DNA from: Cranoglanis bouderius
Taxonomy: Eukaryota; Chordata; Actinopteri; Siluriformes; Cranoglanididae
Direction: 5' to 3'
Assembly: GCA_023630585.1 (NCBI GenBank)
Contig: CM042544.1
Span: forward strand, 23,447,756-23,511,755
DNA: 64,000 nt
The notes under the pieces: model-generated
What the model was told of the DNA's origin: nothing
The model's input: only the letters and a program-made list of their open reading frames with translations
Databases searched by the model: none
In this document: positions 1 to 11,659 of the stretch, one piece after another
Layout: each line of letters begins with the position of its first letter
Numbering within the stretch: the stretch's first letter is position 1
Made by a program: the position numbers and the translations under genes

Positions 1-327
1 AGTCTTAACAGGTTTACACGCCAAAAATGAATGTCATATTTACTTCCGGATCACGGCTGTTCAGCTTTGTAGCTTCCTTTACGGCCTTGGTATAACAACA
101 ATCAAGCGATGATACATTTATAACCAGCTAGTTAGTTAGCAAGTTAACTAACCAAAAGGTAATTAACAAAGGAATGTCACCGCCTAAAAGGAGGCGTCTG
201 AAAAACGCACGCTTATAACCTATATCAGCAACAGATCCGCGTGCTCAGCTAAGCTAACGAGTGACGTCTCTACTGCAGACTTTTCAGTGGTAGCCAACAG
301 GCCTAAATTGAGTACAATGAAACTTAC

Positions 328-358
328 CAAAAGACTGGATGTTCTGGATAGAGGGCAT
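328..358 (-). other. Possible first coding exon of a gene running off the left edge
   Basis: On the minus strand an ATG at 358 opens ten codons (MPSIQNIQSF) that run straight into a consensus donor (TTTTG/gtaagt, donor at 327-326). Upstream sequence (360-600) is less AT-rich than its surroundings and contains a CACGTG E-box near 591; an ACTTCCGG ETS-type motif lies near 46-53. No second exon can be recognised between 1 and 327, so any gene would continue outside the window. I do not recognise the peptide. The donor is good but the exon is too short to support alone; this may be a chance ATG in a promoter region. Confidence 0.22.
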
Positions 359-647
359 GCGATTTTATGGCGATAACTGTGACTGTGAAAGAGATCAGCG
401 TTATTGCCGTCCAGTTTATCTGGAATTTTTTGTTTATTAAGTAGCTCAGCCAAAAGCAATGCCGGGAACAGAACAAAAAAAAAAAGATAAACAGATCGGT
501 CTAACAGTTGTTTACACTACAAAACAACGTGTCAGCCTGCAGAGCCGATAGAGCTCAGTGTCGTTACACACGCAGATGAAGCTCAGGTGTCACGTGATAG
601 GAACGGGAGAACCTCATTGGTGAACTGCGCTAAATGGCTTTGTACTC

Positions 648-650
<3 letters not shown>

Positions 651-735
<85 letters not shown>
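651..735. repeat. (TA)n microsatellite
   Basis: About 42 uninterrupted TA dinucleotides. Probably length-polymorphic. Confidence 0.97.
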
Positions 736-737
<2 letters not shown>

Positions 738-879
738 GCTTTGTTGATCCGCTTACTTACTAGACGGCTCACTGCCATGCCTTCCTCTTCCTTTTTTTTC
801 AAAACCGTTCAAAGTTGTTGGTCTTTGCCTATCCATCACTTAAATTTTCACTGAATTGCATTATATAATTGTTTAATAC

Positions 880-1075
880 ACTGTGCTTTGCATTGAGCAT
901 TCATTTTCTGTATCCAGTTCTGGTCGCGTGGAGCCTGGAGCCTATCCCAGGGGACCCGGGGCACAGTGCGGGGGAACACCCTGGATGGGGGGCCAGCCCA
1001 TCCTAGGGCACAATCGCACACACACTCCGGACAGTTTGGAAATGCCAATCAGCCACACACCTGTGCCAAGTTTTA
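880..1075 (+). repeat. Interspersed repeat, family A (copy 1)
   Basis: Contains 'ggagcctatccca', 'caccctggatgggg' and 'gccagcccatcctaggg', the same blocks as the copies at 1449-1715 and 36690-36945 and, inverted, at 9085-9290. It is a degenerate copy of an interspersed repeat with a 'cattcattttctgtat' head. The class (SINE-like or non-autonomous DNA element) cannot be fixed from one window. From 1100 to 1440 nothing else was recognised. Confidence 0.75.
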
Positions 1076-1448
1076 GCATATTCAGCGTATTTTCTGAATA
1101 TATTTAGTGGTTAAATATATTTTGTAATAACTTGTTATAAAAAGGCAATGTGCATTCAATGATGATAATATGTAATATAAAATCTTTCTACAGCATTAGT
1201 GTGTGGAGATAATAATATAATATTAGCTTCCAATTCAAAGTCTCATTTTACAATATAGTTCTGTTCTATGTAATCAATAGGGCTGTGTGACAGTTAATAT
1301 TTGAGCTTCATTTAATAAGTGTGCTCACTCATATCTGCAGGGCTCTGACCTTCCAGTGCTAGAGTTCGTCACCCCAAATAAAAATGCTGATGCACACTTA
1401 TTAAGCAAAGAAGTGGATAATTAAACAAACTCTTTTCCTTATGAATAA

Positions 1449-1715
1449 CATTCATTCATTCATTTATTCATTCATACTTCTTCACCAAACAATTTATCCT
1501 GGTTGGGTTGCAGTGGATCCGGAGCCCATCCCAGGAACACTGGGCATCACAGTCCAATCACACACAGGGCAATTTAGTGTAGCCAATCCTACTGGCATGT
1601 TTTTGCAAGGTGGGTGGAAACCAGAGAACCTGGAGGAAACCCATACAAACACAGGAAGAACAGTAACCCGAACCCAGGATTGAACTGGGGACCCTGGGGT
1701 CATGCACCCTGATTC
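1449..1715 (+). repeat. Interspersed repeat, family A (copy 2, fullest)
   Basis: Starts with ATTC tandem repeats, then 'tggatccggagcccatccc', then 'gggcaatttagtgtagccaat', 'ggtgggtggaaaccagagaacc', and ends in 'aacccaggattgaactggggacc'. The inverted copy at 9085-9290 covers the second half. No coding capacity. The 1720-2440 stretch that follows is AT-rich, with no gene recognised. Confidence 0.8.
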
Positions 1716-2450
1716 ATTTATTTAATTAAAAATAAGTATCTAATAACACTTATAATAATCATCGGCATCATCATCAACAACAACAAAAGCAACAACAGTA
1801 GACAAACATAGCTTGTATTGCATGGTAACCGATTGGTAACAAAATGTACACTTTTGGGTATACAAAATACAAACCCTGAACATTCACATATCAAATAATT
1901 AAGAGTCTTAAAAAAAGAGCAATACAAGATGCTTAAGAAAAACAAACACAATAATCTGTGATTCTGGACCTGCATCAAAAGCAGAATAACATGGAGGTGA
2001 CAAGTTTCACTCCCTGTTATGACTTTCCACATTTCTAAGTGTTTTCCCTGATTCTAAATGCAACTTGCAAATCCAGCTACTGTAGTATGAGGTAGTTTCA
2101 GTAAGTGTAAGACCACTGTATGATCAAATAGGTAATAACACTAACGATTGTATTGTAATTGAAGAGACGTTCTGTTGTTATGCTGCATTTTGGCATATGC
2201 TTTTAAGTTATACTTGATATTTAAGTACAGATACTGTATATTTTAATATGTTTTGTCACCTGGGTGAGGAAAGCACCTATGAATTTCTTCACTCTGAATG
2301 CCACAATTGATTGTTAGCAAGATCGAAACTGGTTAATTATAGATTTTATTACCTATGTAAAAGTTGTCATTTCTCACATATTGCTATTTCACTTTTTTCT
2401 TTTTTCAAAAATAGTCCACAGTCACTGACTCCTCAGAGACAGTCAAGCAG

Positions 2451-5400
2451 CTATAGTATCTGACAAGTGCTCTGTGCTTGCTTTTTGTTTCTCACAATTC
2501 TGTCAACATAATAAGCAAAAGCGCTTGTCCTTATAGTGTCCAAGTCACTGCCCAGTACACTCTCCAGACTGACAAAGTCAAAGGCATTTCTATCTAAGCT
2601 GTTTATGAGAAACACTTGTGAATTGTCAACTTTTGCCATCTGAAGCTCCTCAGCACACTGGGCTCGAAACCCATCCAGAATCTCAGTCTCAGAACAACAC
2701 AAATCTTCTTGGGCCTGCAAATAGCAGTCAATCTTTGTCTGGACAAAGTGGTACTGCTTCTGTAACTTTTGAACAACTCTTGCGAGGTCTACGTGGCGTG
2801 CCTTCTTCCACTCAGTCACAGTAAGCACATAGAAATCAAAATTATCCAAAATTTCTTTCATCCCCTCCAATGAGTTTGCCATAATGTTCTCTATTCCTGA
2901 CACAGCCCAAAATCTGACATTTGGATACTGAGGACTTGTTGCTGGCATTTCGGCAAGCACTGAGCTAAAGGCACCATTCTGCTGTCTCATTAGGCCATTC
3001 AGAAGAGTAGTTACCCCAGATCCTGTCTCCCCTAAAACAGCCACATCAAGCTGAAAGTGGTCTAGGGCCTCCAATGTAGTCATAAGTGTTTCAGTTCCAT
3101 TTGCAGCGTCAAAACATTTGCAGGAAGTTCTTAAGTCCAGTACTTCCTTTTCACTGATTTTCCCACTCTGCAAAGCATGGTGCATGATGGTCCTGATGTG
3201 TGTGTGAGTGAGAAAGAGAGAGAAAAACAAAAATGTTGTCTTGATCTTAAATGTGCCATATCATCTGTTTTAAAAGCCTTAGCGATGCAGTAGTATTATT
3301 TCTTAAATACAATGGCAAAAATATACAATCACAAAATACTCACCTTTGTTTCCTCCTATCTCCACTGAACAAACTCACCAGGAAAAGGGGAAAAACTTCT
3401 CTTTTGCGTTCTGGAGCCTCTTTCTCAAAAGTGTCTTTAAGGTTCTGCATGTCATAGTTCTGTGTATCATGGGCTGCCACTAAGAAGATATGGGGGTGCA
3501 GGTTTTTCTCTTCTACATATTTTAAACATTCATCTCTCATGACAGTTAAAGCACCAGTTTCAGTGAAGTTTTGTTTCCTGCTCTGTGCACGCAAGTCGTT
3601 GTCTACTTTTGTTCTAATAACATAAAAAGGCTTCTTTTGTTTATGTATTTCATCAATCAGAAGCATGTTGTTTTCTCGAAATCGTTCAGATATCACTACA
3701 AAAAACATGTCATAGAGACTGAAGTTCATTGTCTCTACATAACTCTTTGATGTAAAAGAGGGTGTGCCCATCCCTGGAAGGTCCCACAGTCTCACTTGGG
3801 GGCAATTTGGATATTGATACATAGCGGGTTCCATTGTGGTCTCCACAACTCCTGTTGGTGCAGATCCTTTAGCATCATGATCCAGTCCAACGAGAGCATT
3901 AATGAGTGTAGATTTTCCTGAGCCAGAATCTCCTGTCACAGCTACATCCAACTTAAATCGATCATACACTTTCAGTAAAGTCATAAACTGTTGAGGGATT
4001 TTCTCAGGGCTTGTAGACTGGACTGCCTCCGTGATTTTGTTGATGTACTCCTCTGGAATCTTTTGTGGGACACTAAATCTTTTTGGGAACAAAATGAGGA
4101 TAGTTCAGTTACATTACAATGATTTCCATTAACTATCATGAATGATAGTTATTCCCATAACTGATAACCAATTGGTTTATGGCTGATATACACTTGTTTG
4201 CCAATATATTAAATACACATAGCTTGTATGTACATTGACTGGTACTTTTATGAGATAAAAATACCACACAAGTGACATTTTGGATGTACAGTAAATAATT
4301 ACTGACTTTAACCCATTTGTTTTCTCTGCACAATTTTTCAGCCGTCCTCATAGTCTACAGTAGCTAACAGTGGAAAGGGAACCATTGAACCATTGCTGAC
4401 TAGATATTATTTGGGTTGTGGATAATTCTCAGCACAGCAGTGACACTGGCATGGTAGTGTGTGGCACTAGTATGAGTGTATCAGATTCAGCAGTATTGCT
4501 TTGTTTTTGTTTTTTTGTTGTTGTTGTTTTAGTTGTAACTAGACCCCCATCCAAAGATATCTAACCAGCAGTGGTGTTGTAGTCAGCAATACACAAACAA
4601 CGTGAACAATACACCAACAATGTACAGTACTGTGGCTTTCGGCCAATCAGAGCACTCTGGGCTTTTCGGAAGGAGGGGCTTTGGGGAAGTAGGAGAGTTC
4701 CAGGCAGCCTGGGAATAGAGGCACTGCAATAATGTACATTTTTTGACAAATAATCCGTTTTTTGAACATTAAAGCATGTTAATGTTTTAACACATTTTAA
4801 TATACCCAATTAACAAAACAATTAACGTTTAAAAATGATATGACCCCTTTAAACTTCATTCTCTGTAATTCTGGGTTCCCCTTCAACAACCTGTCTTCTG
4901 AGCTCTCCTTCTTTTCCTCAATGTTTCCTCTATAATTCTGAGTTCCTTTTCCTTCTTTTCATTAATGCTTTCTTTTATTTCTTTATTTTATTCGAAGACC
5001 ATTGTCACGTGGCACTGCTCTGTTACCTGGTACAGATCAATGTCCAAAGAGGCGTGGCCAGGTACAGCGCGTTTAAGGTTAGGCTGATTACCCGCACGAG
5101 GGAGTTGCGTAGCGACCGGTGCCGGGTCTGTGGTAAAGCCCGTGTAGGTGGCCGCGGATTTGCCTGAGAGGGATATTCACGGCGTTACGGAAATTAATCG
5201 TTTCTACATGAATGAATGAATGATAAGTAAATACTAGAGAAGAGCGGTGAATAAAAAGGTTTAGTGATAAACTAAACAAAGTCAATATTTGGTGTTTAAA
5301 CCCTTTAAAAATTTTAATAAGGAAATTGACTTGTAAGTTTTACCGAGCATCTCCAAGAATCTGCCACTAATTCTTCTGGGAACTTTGACTGTCGTATAGG

Positions 5401-5481
5401 GAGCCTACATACGAACACAACGCACATAACTGATGACAGATAAGGCAACATGAAAAGTGCTACTCACCCAATAGTTTCCAT
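2451..5481 (-). CDS. Tandem immunity-related GTPase (canonical + quasi-GTPase module), 3 exons
   Basis: Exons: 5481-5468 (METIG, phase 2), 4078-3344 (phase 2), 3192-2451. All junctions are GT-AG and the frame is kept, giving 496 aa. Module 1 has a full IRG-type GTPase core: P-loop GDSGSGKS at 54-61, G3 DLPGMG at 104-109, G4 TKVD at 161-164, and the 'KREVFPLFLVSL' segment that ends the G domain. Module 2 (about 251-496) is colinear, but its P-loop reads GETGSGVT (305-312, the GKS Lys/Ser lost) and its G3 site has no DxxG. G4 TKID (402-405) is kept, so nucleotide binding is probably lost. The C-terminal helical region typical of ~400-aa IRGs is largely absent from both modules. There is no N-terminal myristoylation glycine, but the last four residues are CQIL, a CaaL-type prenylation box. 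IRGs are interferon-induced and act on pathogen-containing or endogenous membranes. The two exons could in principle belong to separate genes, but matched phases and a 151-bp intron argue for one. Intron 1 (4079-5467) contains repeats. Confidence 0.88.
4430..4510. repeat. Fragment of a fish interspersed repeat in IRG intron 1
   Basis: The text 'attctcagcacagcagtgacactggcatgg ... gagtgtatcagattcagcag' resembles a repeat common in fish genomes (recalled, not searched). No coding sequence. Confidence 0.45.
4600..4860. repeat. Probable interspersed repeat in IRG intron 1
   Basis: Contains 'ggccaatcagagcactctgggc' and 'catttttaaacg'-type ends with 'atgatatgacccctttaa', familiar from fish DNA-transposon remnants. 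No terminal inverted repeat could be matched, so the class is uncertain. From 4860 to 5460 only intronic sequence with no other element was recognised. Confidence 0.4.
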
Positions 5482-5515
5482 TTTGCCGGGTTAGCAAGTC
5501 TCTACGAGAGCGACT

Positions 5516-5583
5516 GAAAGTGAAAGTAAGCTAGACGCCGATACTTTCAGTACAGCACTGAGAAAAGAGCATTATTATATACT
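5516..5583 (-). promoter_or_regulatory. IRG promoter: ISRE-like element and TATA-like box
   Basis: On the plus strand 5516-5527 reads gaaagtgaaagt, i.e. two GAAA cores at the 6-bp period required by IRF/ISGF3 binding sites (ISRE consensus GAAANNGAAA). It lies 35-46 bp before the IRG start codon. A TATA-like string (minus strand agtatataat, 5582-5573) lies further upstream, so the ISRE-like element may fall at or just after the transcription start. A CRE-like tgacgtca is near 5750. This fits interferon induction, the rule for IRG genes; binding itself is inferred. Confidence 0.6.
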
Positions 5584-5857
5584 ATCGCCACCATTATTTT
5601 GTTTAGGAATTATTACTTTTTAAATATCAGTCTATGAGCATTTTCCAGATGACTGTAAGCCTTCTGGATCACCGGAGTTATACTACTGTGACTCATGACG
5701 ATAGAAGAGAAAACACCCTTTTGCTCCTCCCCTCGTAGACTCGCTCTGACGTCACGTCAGTAATCTCCAGAATAGTATATCATCCTTCAGGTATTCACTA
5801 TTGTTCAGTGGAATGTGAAAAGAATGCAAAGATATACAATATGTCCAAATGTTTGTG

Positions 5858-6240
5858 GATACTTGACCATCACACCCATATGTTCTTTTTGAACTTCCCA
5901 TTCCAGATTTAGCCCCCTGTTTGCTTTTTTTCTTCTTCTTCTTCTTCTGTATTTAGCCCCCTGTTTGCTGTTATTCTTCTGGGAAGGCTTTGCACTAGAT
6001 TTTGGAGCATGGCTGTGGGAATTCCTGTCTATTCAGCGACAAGCACTGGCACTGATGTCAGTCGAGGAGGCCTGGGGTGCAGTCAGTGTTTCAATTTATC
6101 AAAAATGTGTTCGGTGTCAGGGTCAGGGGTCTGTGTAGGCCACTCAGGTTCTTCCACATTAGCCTTAGCAAACCATGTCTTTGTGCACAACTGAAACATG
6201 TTTGGGTCCCTTAGTTCTACTGAAGGGAAATTGGAAATCT
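5858..6240 (-). mobile_element. Tc1/mariner-like transposase fragment
   Basis: Read on the minus strand the sequence encodes remnants of the Tc1 C-terminal block (around 'W P T Q ... P D' followed by a leucine/arginine-rich helix), interrupted by stops and a CTT microsatellite at 5931-5948. Terminal repeats were not identified. It lies upstream of the IRG promoter and is clearly inactive. Confidence 0.55.
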
Positions 6241-6343
6241 ACAGCATACAGAGACATTCTATACAACTGTGTGCTTTCAACTTTGTGGCAACAGTTTGGG
6301 CTAAACTTTGGGTTAAACTAAACTTCTGGCTATATACTGAATA

Positions 6344-7754
6344 CAGGTGCAATCAAAATTATTGATCCCCCATTGCAAATCAGGTTTATTGTCAAAATGT
6401 ACAGACTTCCATCTGTTTGCAATGAACAAATCAAACAAAAGCAATTTAAATAGTTCAGCACAACAAATGCTTCAAGTGGTTTCCCAAAATTCAACTGAAA
6501 ATGCAACTTATAATGACTTCTCCAGTCTCAAAATTATTCAACCCCCTGAATAGAATCCCTCACAACAGCACAAGTATGCTAAACAGGTGTTGTCTCAAGC
6601 ACACTTGATGCAACTAATCAAGGGCTTCATCAGTTGCACCAGTTGTGCTTGAGCTGAAACACATGAAATACCTGAACTGGCTAGGTGCAGAAAATACATG
6701 GAATACCTGGACGGGGCAGAAAAAGGAAGCTATCAATGGCTGCAACCAGATTTCTGAGAAGGCAGGTTGAGAAAAACCCTCGAGTGACTGCAAAAGACCT
6801 GCAGCAAAACTGGCAACAGGCACTGAGGTTTCAGTGAGCACAGTATGGCACGTACTAAACGCAGAAGGTTTTGATGCCAGAACTCCAAGACGTACAGCAC
6901 TACTGAACCAAAAGCACAAGACAAGTCGGCTCAAAATCATATAAATAAGCCACAGAAGTTTTGGGATTCTGTTCTGTGGAGCAATGAAACAAAACTGGAA
7001 CTTTTCGGCACGATGGATCAGCGGTATGTCTGGAGAAAGCAGAATGAAGAAAGAACACTCTGTCCACAGTCAAGCATGGTGGTGGCTCGGTGATGCTCTG
7101 GGGCTGCTTTGCATCTTCTGGCACTGGAAACCTGTGGCGTGTGGAAGGCAAGATGGATTCATTGAAGTATCAGGAAATCCTAGGAGAAAACTTCATGCCG
7201 TCTGTGAGGAAGCTGAAGCTTGGGCGACATTGGACCTTCCAACAGGACAATGATCCCAAGCATACCTCAAATTCCACCAAGGCTTGGTTGCAGAAGAAAT
7301 CCTGGAAGATTCTACAGGACCATCACAGTCACCTGACTTGAACCCCACAGAAAATCTCTGGTGGGATTTGACGAAGGCGGTTGCAGCACGCAAACCAAGA
7401 ATATTACTGAACTGGAGGCCATTGCTCATGAGGAATGGGCTAAGATTCCTTAGGAACGCTGCCAGAAGCTGGTGTCTGGCTCTGCATCTCGTTTGCAGCA
7501 GGTCATAACAGCAAAAGGGCGCTCCACTAAGTACTAAAGATGCTTGCCATGAAGGGGTTGAATAATTTTGAGACTGGAGAAGTCTCTATAAGTTGCATTT
7601 TCAGTTGAATTTGTGGAAACCACTTGAAGCATTCGTTGTGTTGAACTATTTCAATTGCTTTTGTTTGATTTGTTCACTGCAAACAGCTGAAGTCTGTAAA
7701 TTTTGACAATAAACCTGATTTGCAATGGGGGTTGAATCATTTTGATTGCAACTA
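6344..7754 (+). mobile_element. Degenerate Tc1-like transposon 1
   Basis: Inverted termini (left caggtgcaatcaaaatt, right aattgattgca-like) bound about 1.4 kb. Plus-strand transposase pieces include the LWGCFASSGTGN block, FQQDNDPKHTS and SPDLNPTENLWWDL in different frames, so the transposase is frameshifted. The element lies between the IRG locus and the trypsin pair. A TAAA microsatellite follows at 7755-7787. Confidence 0.85.
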
Positions 7755-7755
7755 A

Positions 7756-7787
<32 letters not shown>

Positions 7788-7791
7788 ATAG

Positions 7792-8329
7792 CAGTACTGT
7801 GCAAAAGTTTTAGGCACCCTATTTTTTAGTACAAACTTTTCATTTTATGACGTCTTCATTATCAAGTCAGTACAAAAAAACATTTTATATTCCCAAACAT
7901 TAGTTTTCTAGCACATAATTAAATATTACCAAAAAAATGTTTGTATATCATTAAAGAAAGCAGCATATTATGTAAGATAGACTTTTCAAACAAAAAACAC
8001 AATGAAGGCTGCTGGGTTTTGCTGCAAAAATAAGAAGCGAGTGCAACAGTCAGAGTCTCCAGAAGAACTGTGGCTGGTTCTGCAAGATACTCAATAAAAC
8101 TTACCAGCTAATTTCCTTATAAAACTGCACAAATTGTACCGGAGACTACTATTTTTATTTTTATTTTTATTTATTTCTCACACCAAATATTGATGTTGAT
8201 TAATTTACTACTGTTTACTGCTCTTTACAGTATTTTTTTTAATGTAGAAACATTTAATTTCATCATTTTGAAGGCATCTTTGCTCTACAGCATTTCTTTG
8301 CATGTGCCTAAAACTTTTTCACAGTACTG
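7792..8329. mobile_element. Non-autonomous Tc1-derived element (MITE)
   Basis: Perfect-ended termini: left cagtactgtgcaaaagtttt, right aaactttttcacagtactg, flanked by TA. Total 538 bp. Only a relic of the transposase C-terminus can be read ('EELWLVLQD' region near 8060), so it is an internally deleted Tc1 derivative. The 8330-9080 stretch beyond it holds no recognised gene. Confidence 0.8.
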
Positions 8330-9084
8330 TATATATGACTATATTTATCTTAATACACACACTGCCTACATTTGCTAAAAGTCCACATGTGTAGGGTTAT
8401 TCAAGCCCACTGTTATGGTAGGGGATGGGATGGATGCTAGCTAGCTCGTTTAATGGCAATAGTATGAATCGGTTATAATAAACAGTTTTAACATTAGCTG
8501 AGACAAAACATAAAATGCTTCGCTGAACCACAAATTATCTATATTTAGGTTCCTGTCTTTTGATGCTACATTTTACACACGTCTCAAAGTTCAGTTTTAC
8601 ATACTGCCATTGTGTCGAATTGTCTGTGACAGTCTGCCATCTTTCCTAGTTGTTCTGCACATGCTTCAGAGCAAAATGGGTGGAGCTAGACATCCAGCTG
8701 GGGGAAACAGATGTCAAGCTACACCCATTTGGCACTGCAGTGAGCACCACGGTTCAGGATGCTTTTTTGGGACCATGATGTCATCATTACAACTTGTAAA
8801 TTCTGAAATTAGTCTCTGCTATGAAATTACAGACATACATAGATTATCTTCTCCAAAAAAGGCTACTTGGATCCTTGTTCCAAAATTAGCACCATTTGGC
8901 ATAACCCTAGCTGCCCTGCTGGTGTTTTTTGTTTTTTGTTTGTTTGTTTGTTTGTTGTTGTTTTGTTTTGTTTTTTTCAAATGATGCAAAACTCAGAGAA
9001 TGTGGCTAATTACATATGAATGATACATTTTCTTTCTAATTTATCATTTACAGACATTTAACATTTAAATTTATATTTAACATT

Positions 9085-9290
9085 TAGGGGTGGCATGGTG
9101 GGTAGCATTGCCAGCTCACAACTCCAGGGTCCCCAGTTAAATCCTGAGCTGGTGTAACTGTCTGTGTTTTATATGTTCTCCCTGTCTTGGCATGGGTTTC
9201 TTTCAGAGTTCTCTGGTTTTCTCAACTGTTCAAAAAACATGCATATTGGTGGATTGGCTAAGCTGTTGCCTCTAGATGTGAGTGAGTGTA
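9085..9290 (-). repeat. Interspersed repeat, family A (inverted copy)
   Basis: Reads 'ggggtggcatggtgggtagcat ... ctccagggtccccagttaaatcc ... aaaacatgcatattggtggattggcta', the reverse complement of the second half of the 1449-1715 copy. 9291-9700 shows nothing further. Confidence 0.75.
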
Positions 9291-9817
9291 AATGTGTGTA
9301 CATAATGTAATGGTTATATTTGCTATATTAAATATGCTATATTTGAATGTCAGAACCACTGAACCACATAAGAACTATGTAACTATATTCATAGATGCAA
9401 CCAATATAGTAGGAATAGACAAATGCCATTGATGAACGTTATTCATTTGATAATGTACTGGCAATGGCCATAAAGAATATAAAAACTGCATATGACAAAC
9501 CAACTGAATAAATAAATAATAAGAACCCCCAGTAGCACATTTTACATGCTTAACACTCATGTATTAGATGTGGAAAAAATACATATAATGTTTGTTCATG
9601 AAAATACATTTACAATTTCATGGGCATGCACATGAATTTCAAAAATGTATTTTAATATATTCCACTTTATGAGAAGTAAGTCTATTATTCCATACTTCTA
9701 TATGCATTTTTATTTGTTCTTATTCAGTTTTCTACTATTTGTTTAGTACAGGAGTCTAAACGAAGTATTATTTCTGTGCAGTCTTAATGGCGGTGACTGG
9801 CTTGGTTGTCTGCAGAG

Positions 9818-11601
9818 CTAATAGTTGTTAAGAATGTCATTGATCCATGGCAGCAGTGCACACACTTTAGTGTAGACACCAGGATAATCAGGTTGAGCAC
9901 AGCCATAACCCCAGGATACAATACCATGCAGCACACGGTTACACACCAGAGGACCTCCAGAGTCACCCTGAGAGAAACATGTAGGGTCAGAGTGAGTGAA
10001 AGACATGAAAGAAGATTTTCTGTATTGTTGGATTGTTGTTAATAGAATGTATTTTTATACTATCGTCTTGAAGCATTTGAATTTTTTTAAACCATTCACA
10101 AATTATCTATATAATGGCATGTGTGTAATGATTTTTATTTAAGGGCTAAAGATATACGGACTATAATACACACAATGCAAATATATCCTATGTGAACACT
10201 GCAGTAATAATGTATAACAGTGTGGTTGTAGATATGTAAATAAATCTACAAAAAACTAATATATAATACATGATATCATAATACCTTATATTATATATAT
10301 ATAAATTATATAAAGTATAAGAATATGTGGCACACCTGACAGGCATCCTTGCCTCCCTCCAAATAACCGGCACACACCATGTTCTTTGTGATCTTTCCTG
10401 GATATGAGTTCTCACACACTTCTTGAGAGAGAATGGGAACCTCTACACACTGGAGGTGGAATGGGTTGAACACTTAAAAACAGGAAAATAGAAAGTGTTA
10501 GAGTGCCTTAGGAATGTGACATTGTAAACCTTTAACAAACATAGATCTTGGCAGCAATCAACATAATATCTGTGGTTATAAGTCATGCTTCCGTCTGTGA
10601 GTGTATGTGAGTATAATGTATTACACATTAAGTTAAAAAGACAACAGCATGGAAAATTTGGTAGGGTATTTGTGAATCATTGTTATTGTATTATTGTGTT
10701 TGGAATAATTTAGGCAAAGATGGATATTAAAATAAATTCAATGAAAAAAAAAAAGCAATATTGGTTGCATGATTTTTTATTGCCTCACTTGGACTGACCT
10801 GAGTCTGAATAGATGTTGCCCCAGCCGGACACCGTACACATCTCCCCTGGAGCGGGGCATGTTGTGGGCAGAGCAACAGGCTTCACAAACTCATTTATCG
10901 TTACAGGGTGGGCTAACTTCAACAGCATGATGTCGTAGTCCATCGTCTGGTAGTCATAGCTCTGGTGCCAGTAGATGGCATCCACAGCCATGTACTGCTC
11001 TGTGCCTTCATACTCCCAGATGTGGTGCTCACCCAGGATAACTGTCTGACTATAGGGACTGAGGTGACATAAATAAAGCTTATATGTACGTATAGAACAG
11101 AAGAAAAAGTACAAATCTGAAGAGTTCAGATTGTTCTAGCAGCAAATGTGTATAGAAACTGTTTGTGAATTTAATGGATCTTTAATACTAACTCAATCCA
11201 GCAGTGAGCAGCAGAAATGACCCACTGGTCATTGATGAGGGAACCACCACAGAAATGATATCCAATGTTCAAAGAGACCTGCCAGGGCTGAGAGTGAGCC
11301 TTACACTCATAACCACCAACTATCTTGTCATCCAGCGGTGCTGCCACTGAGATACACACATAGGTAAAAAATAATGAAGTGAAGTCATTTAACCCCTTGT
11401 ACTAAAAGGCACAGAAAGGTGGAATAAATCTATAATATATTAGGCCAGAGTAAAGCAGGGAATGGTTTTTACCTTTTACATCAAGGTAGCATAAAATATC
11501 TGACAAAAAAAATCCATGCATGTGTTAAAATGTGTATAGGAAACTAGATTATACGCTTCCTTACCTGCAGCACCCAGAAGAGCTAACAATAAGATCATCA
11601 T
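9818..11601 (-). CDS. Trypsinogen (active serine protease), 5 exons
   Basis: Exons 11601-11565, 11346-11193, 11058-10799, 10472-10336 and 9967-9818, all GT-AG, sum to 738 nt (245 aa). Residues 1-15 form a hydrophobic signal peptide (MMILLLALLGAA). The activation peptide ends PLDDK-20, followed by the mature N-terminus IVGG. The catalytic triad is complete: His60 (SAAHC), Asp106 (DYDIMLLKL) and Ser199 (GDSGGP). Asp193 (GGKDACQ) is the trypsin S1 specificity residue, so cleavage after Lys/Arg is expected. A GEHHI...EG segment corresponds to the calcium loop. It is a secreted digestive protease zymogen, of the PLDDK subgroup seen in other fish trypsins (from memory). Start: two adjacent ATGs at 11601 and 11598; the first is used. 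A TATA box (11659-11651) lies about 50 bp upstream, and an AATAAA (9714-9709) lies after the stop. Its divergent partner starts at 12588. Confidence 0.95.
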
Positions 11602-11650
11602 ACCGCCCACTGTGTTCACCTGTGTGGACATAATATGGTCAGTTGTGCTG

Positions 11651-11659
11651 CTTTTATAG
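11651..11659 (-). promoter_or_regulatory. TATA box of the trypsinogen gene
   Basis: Minus-strand ctataaaag, about 50 bp before the start codon, giving a short 5' UTR as in pancreatic protease genes. A CT-rich tract follows upstream at 11708-11771. Confidence 0.7.

Noticed and set aside
11280..11346. Missing enteropeptidase site in the active trypsinogen (PLDDK instead of DDDDK)
   Set aside because: Shortened PLDDK activation peptides occur in other fish trypsins as far as I recall, so it is not treated as a novelty.
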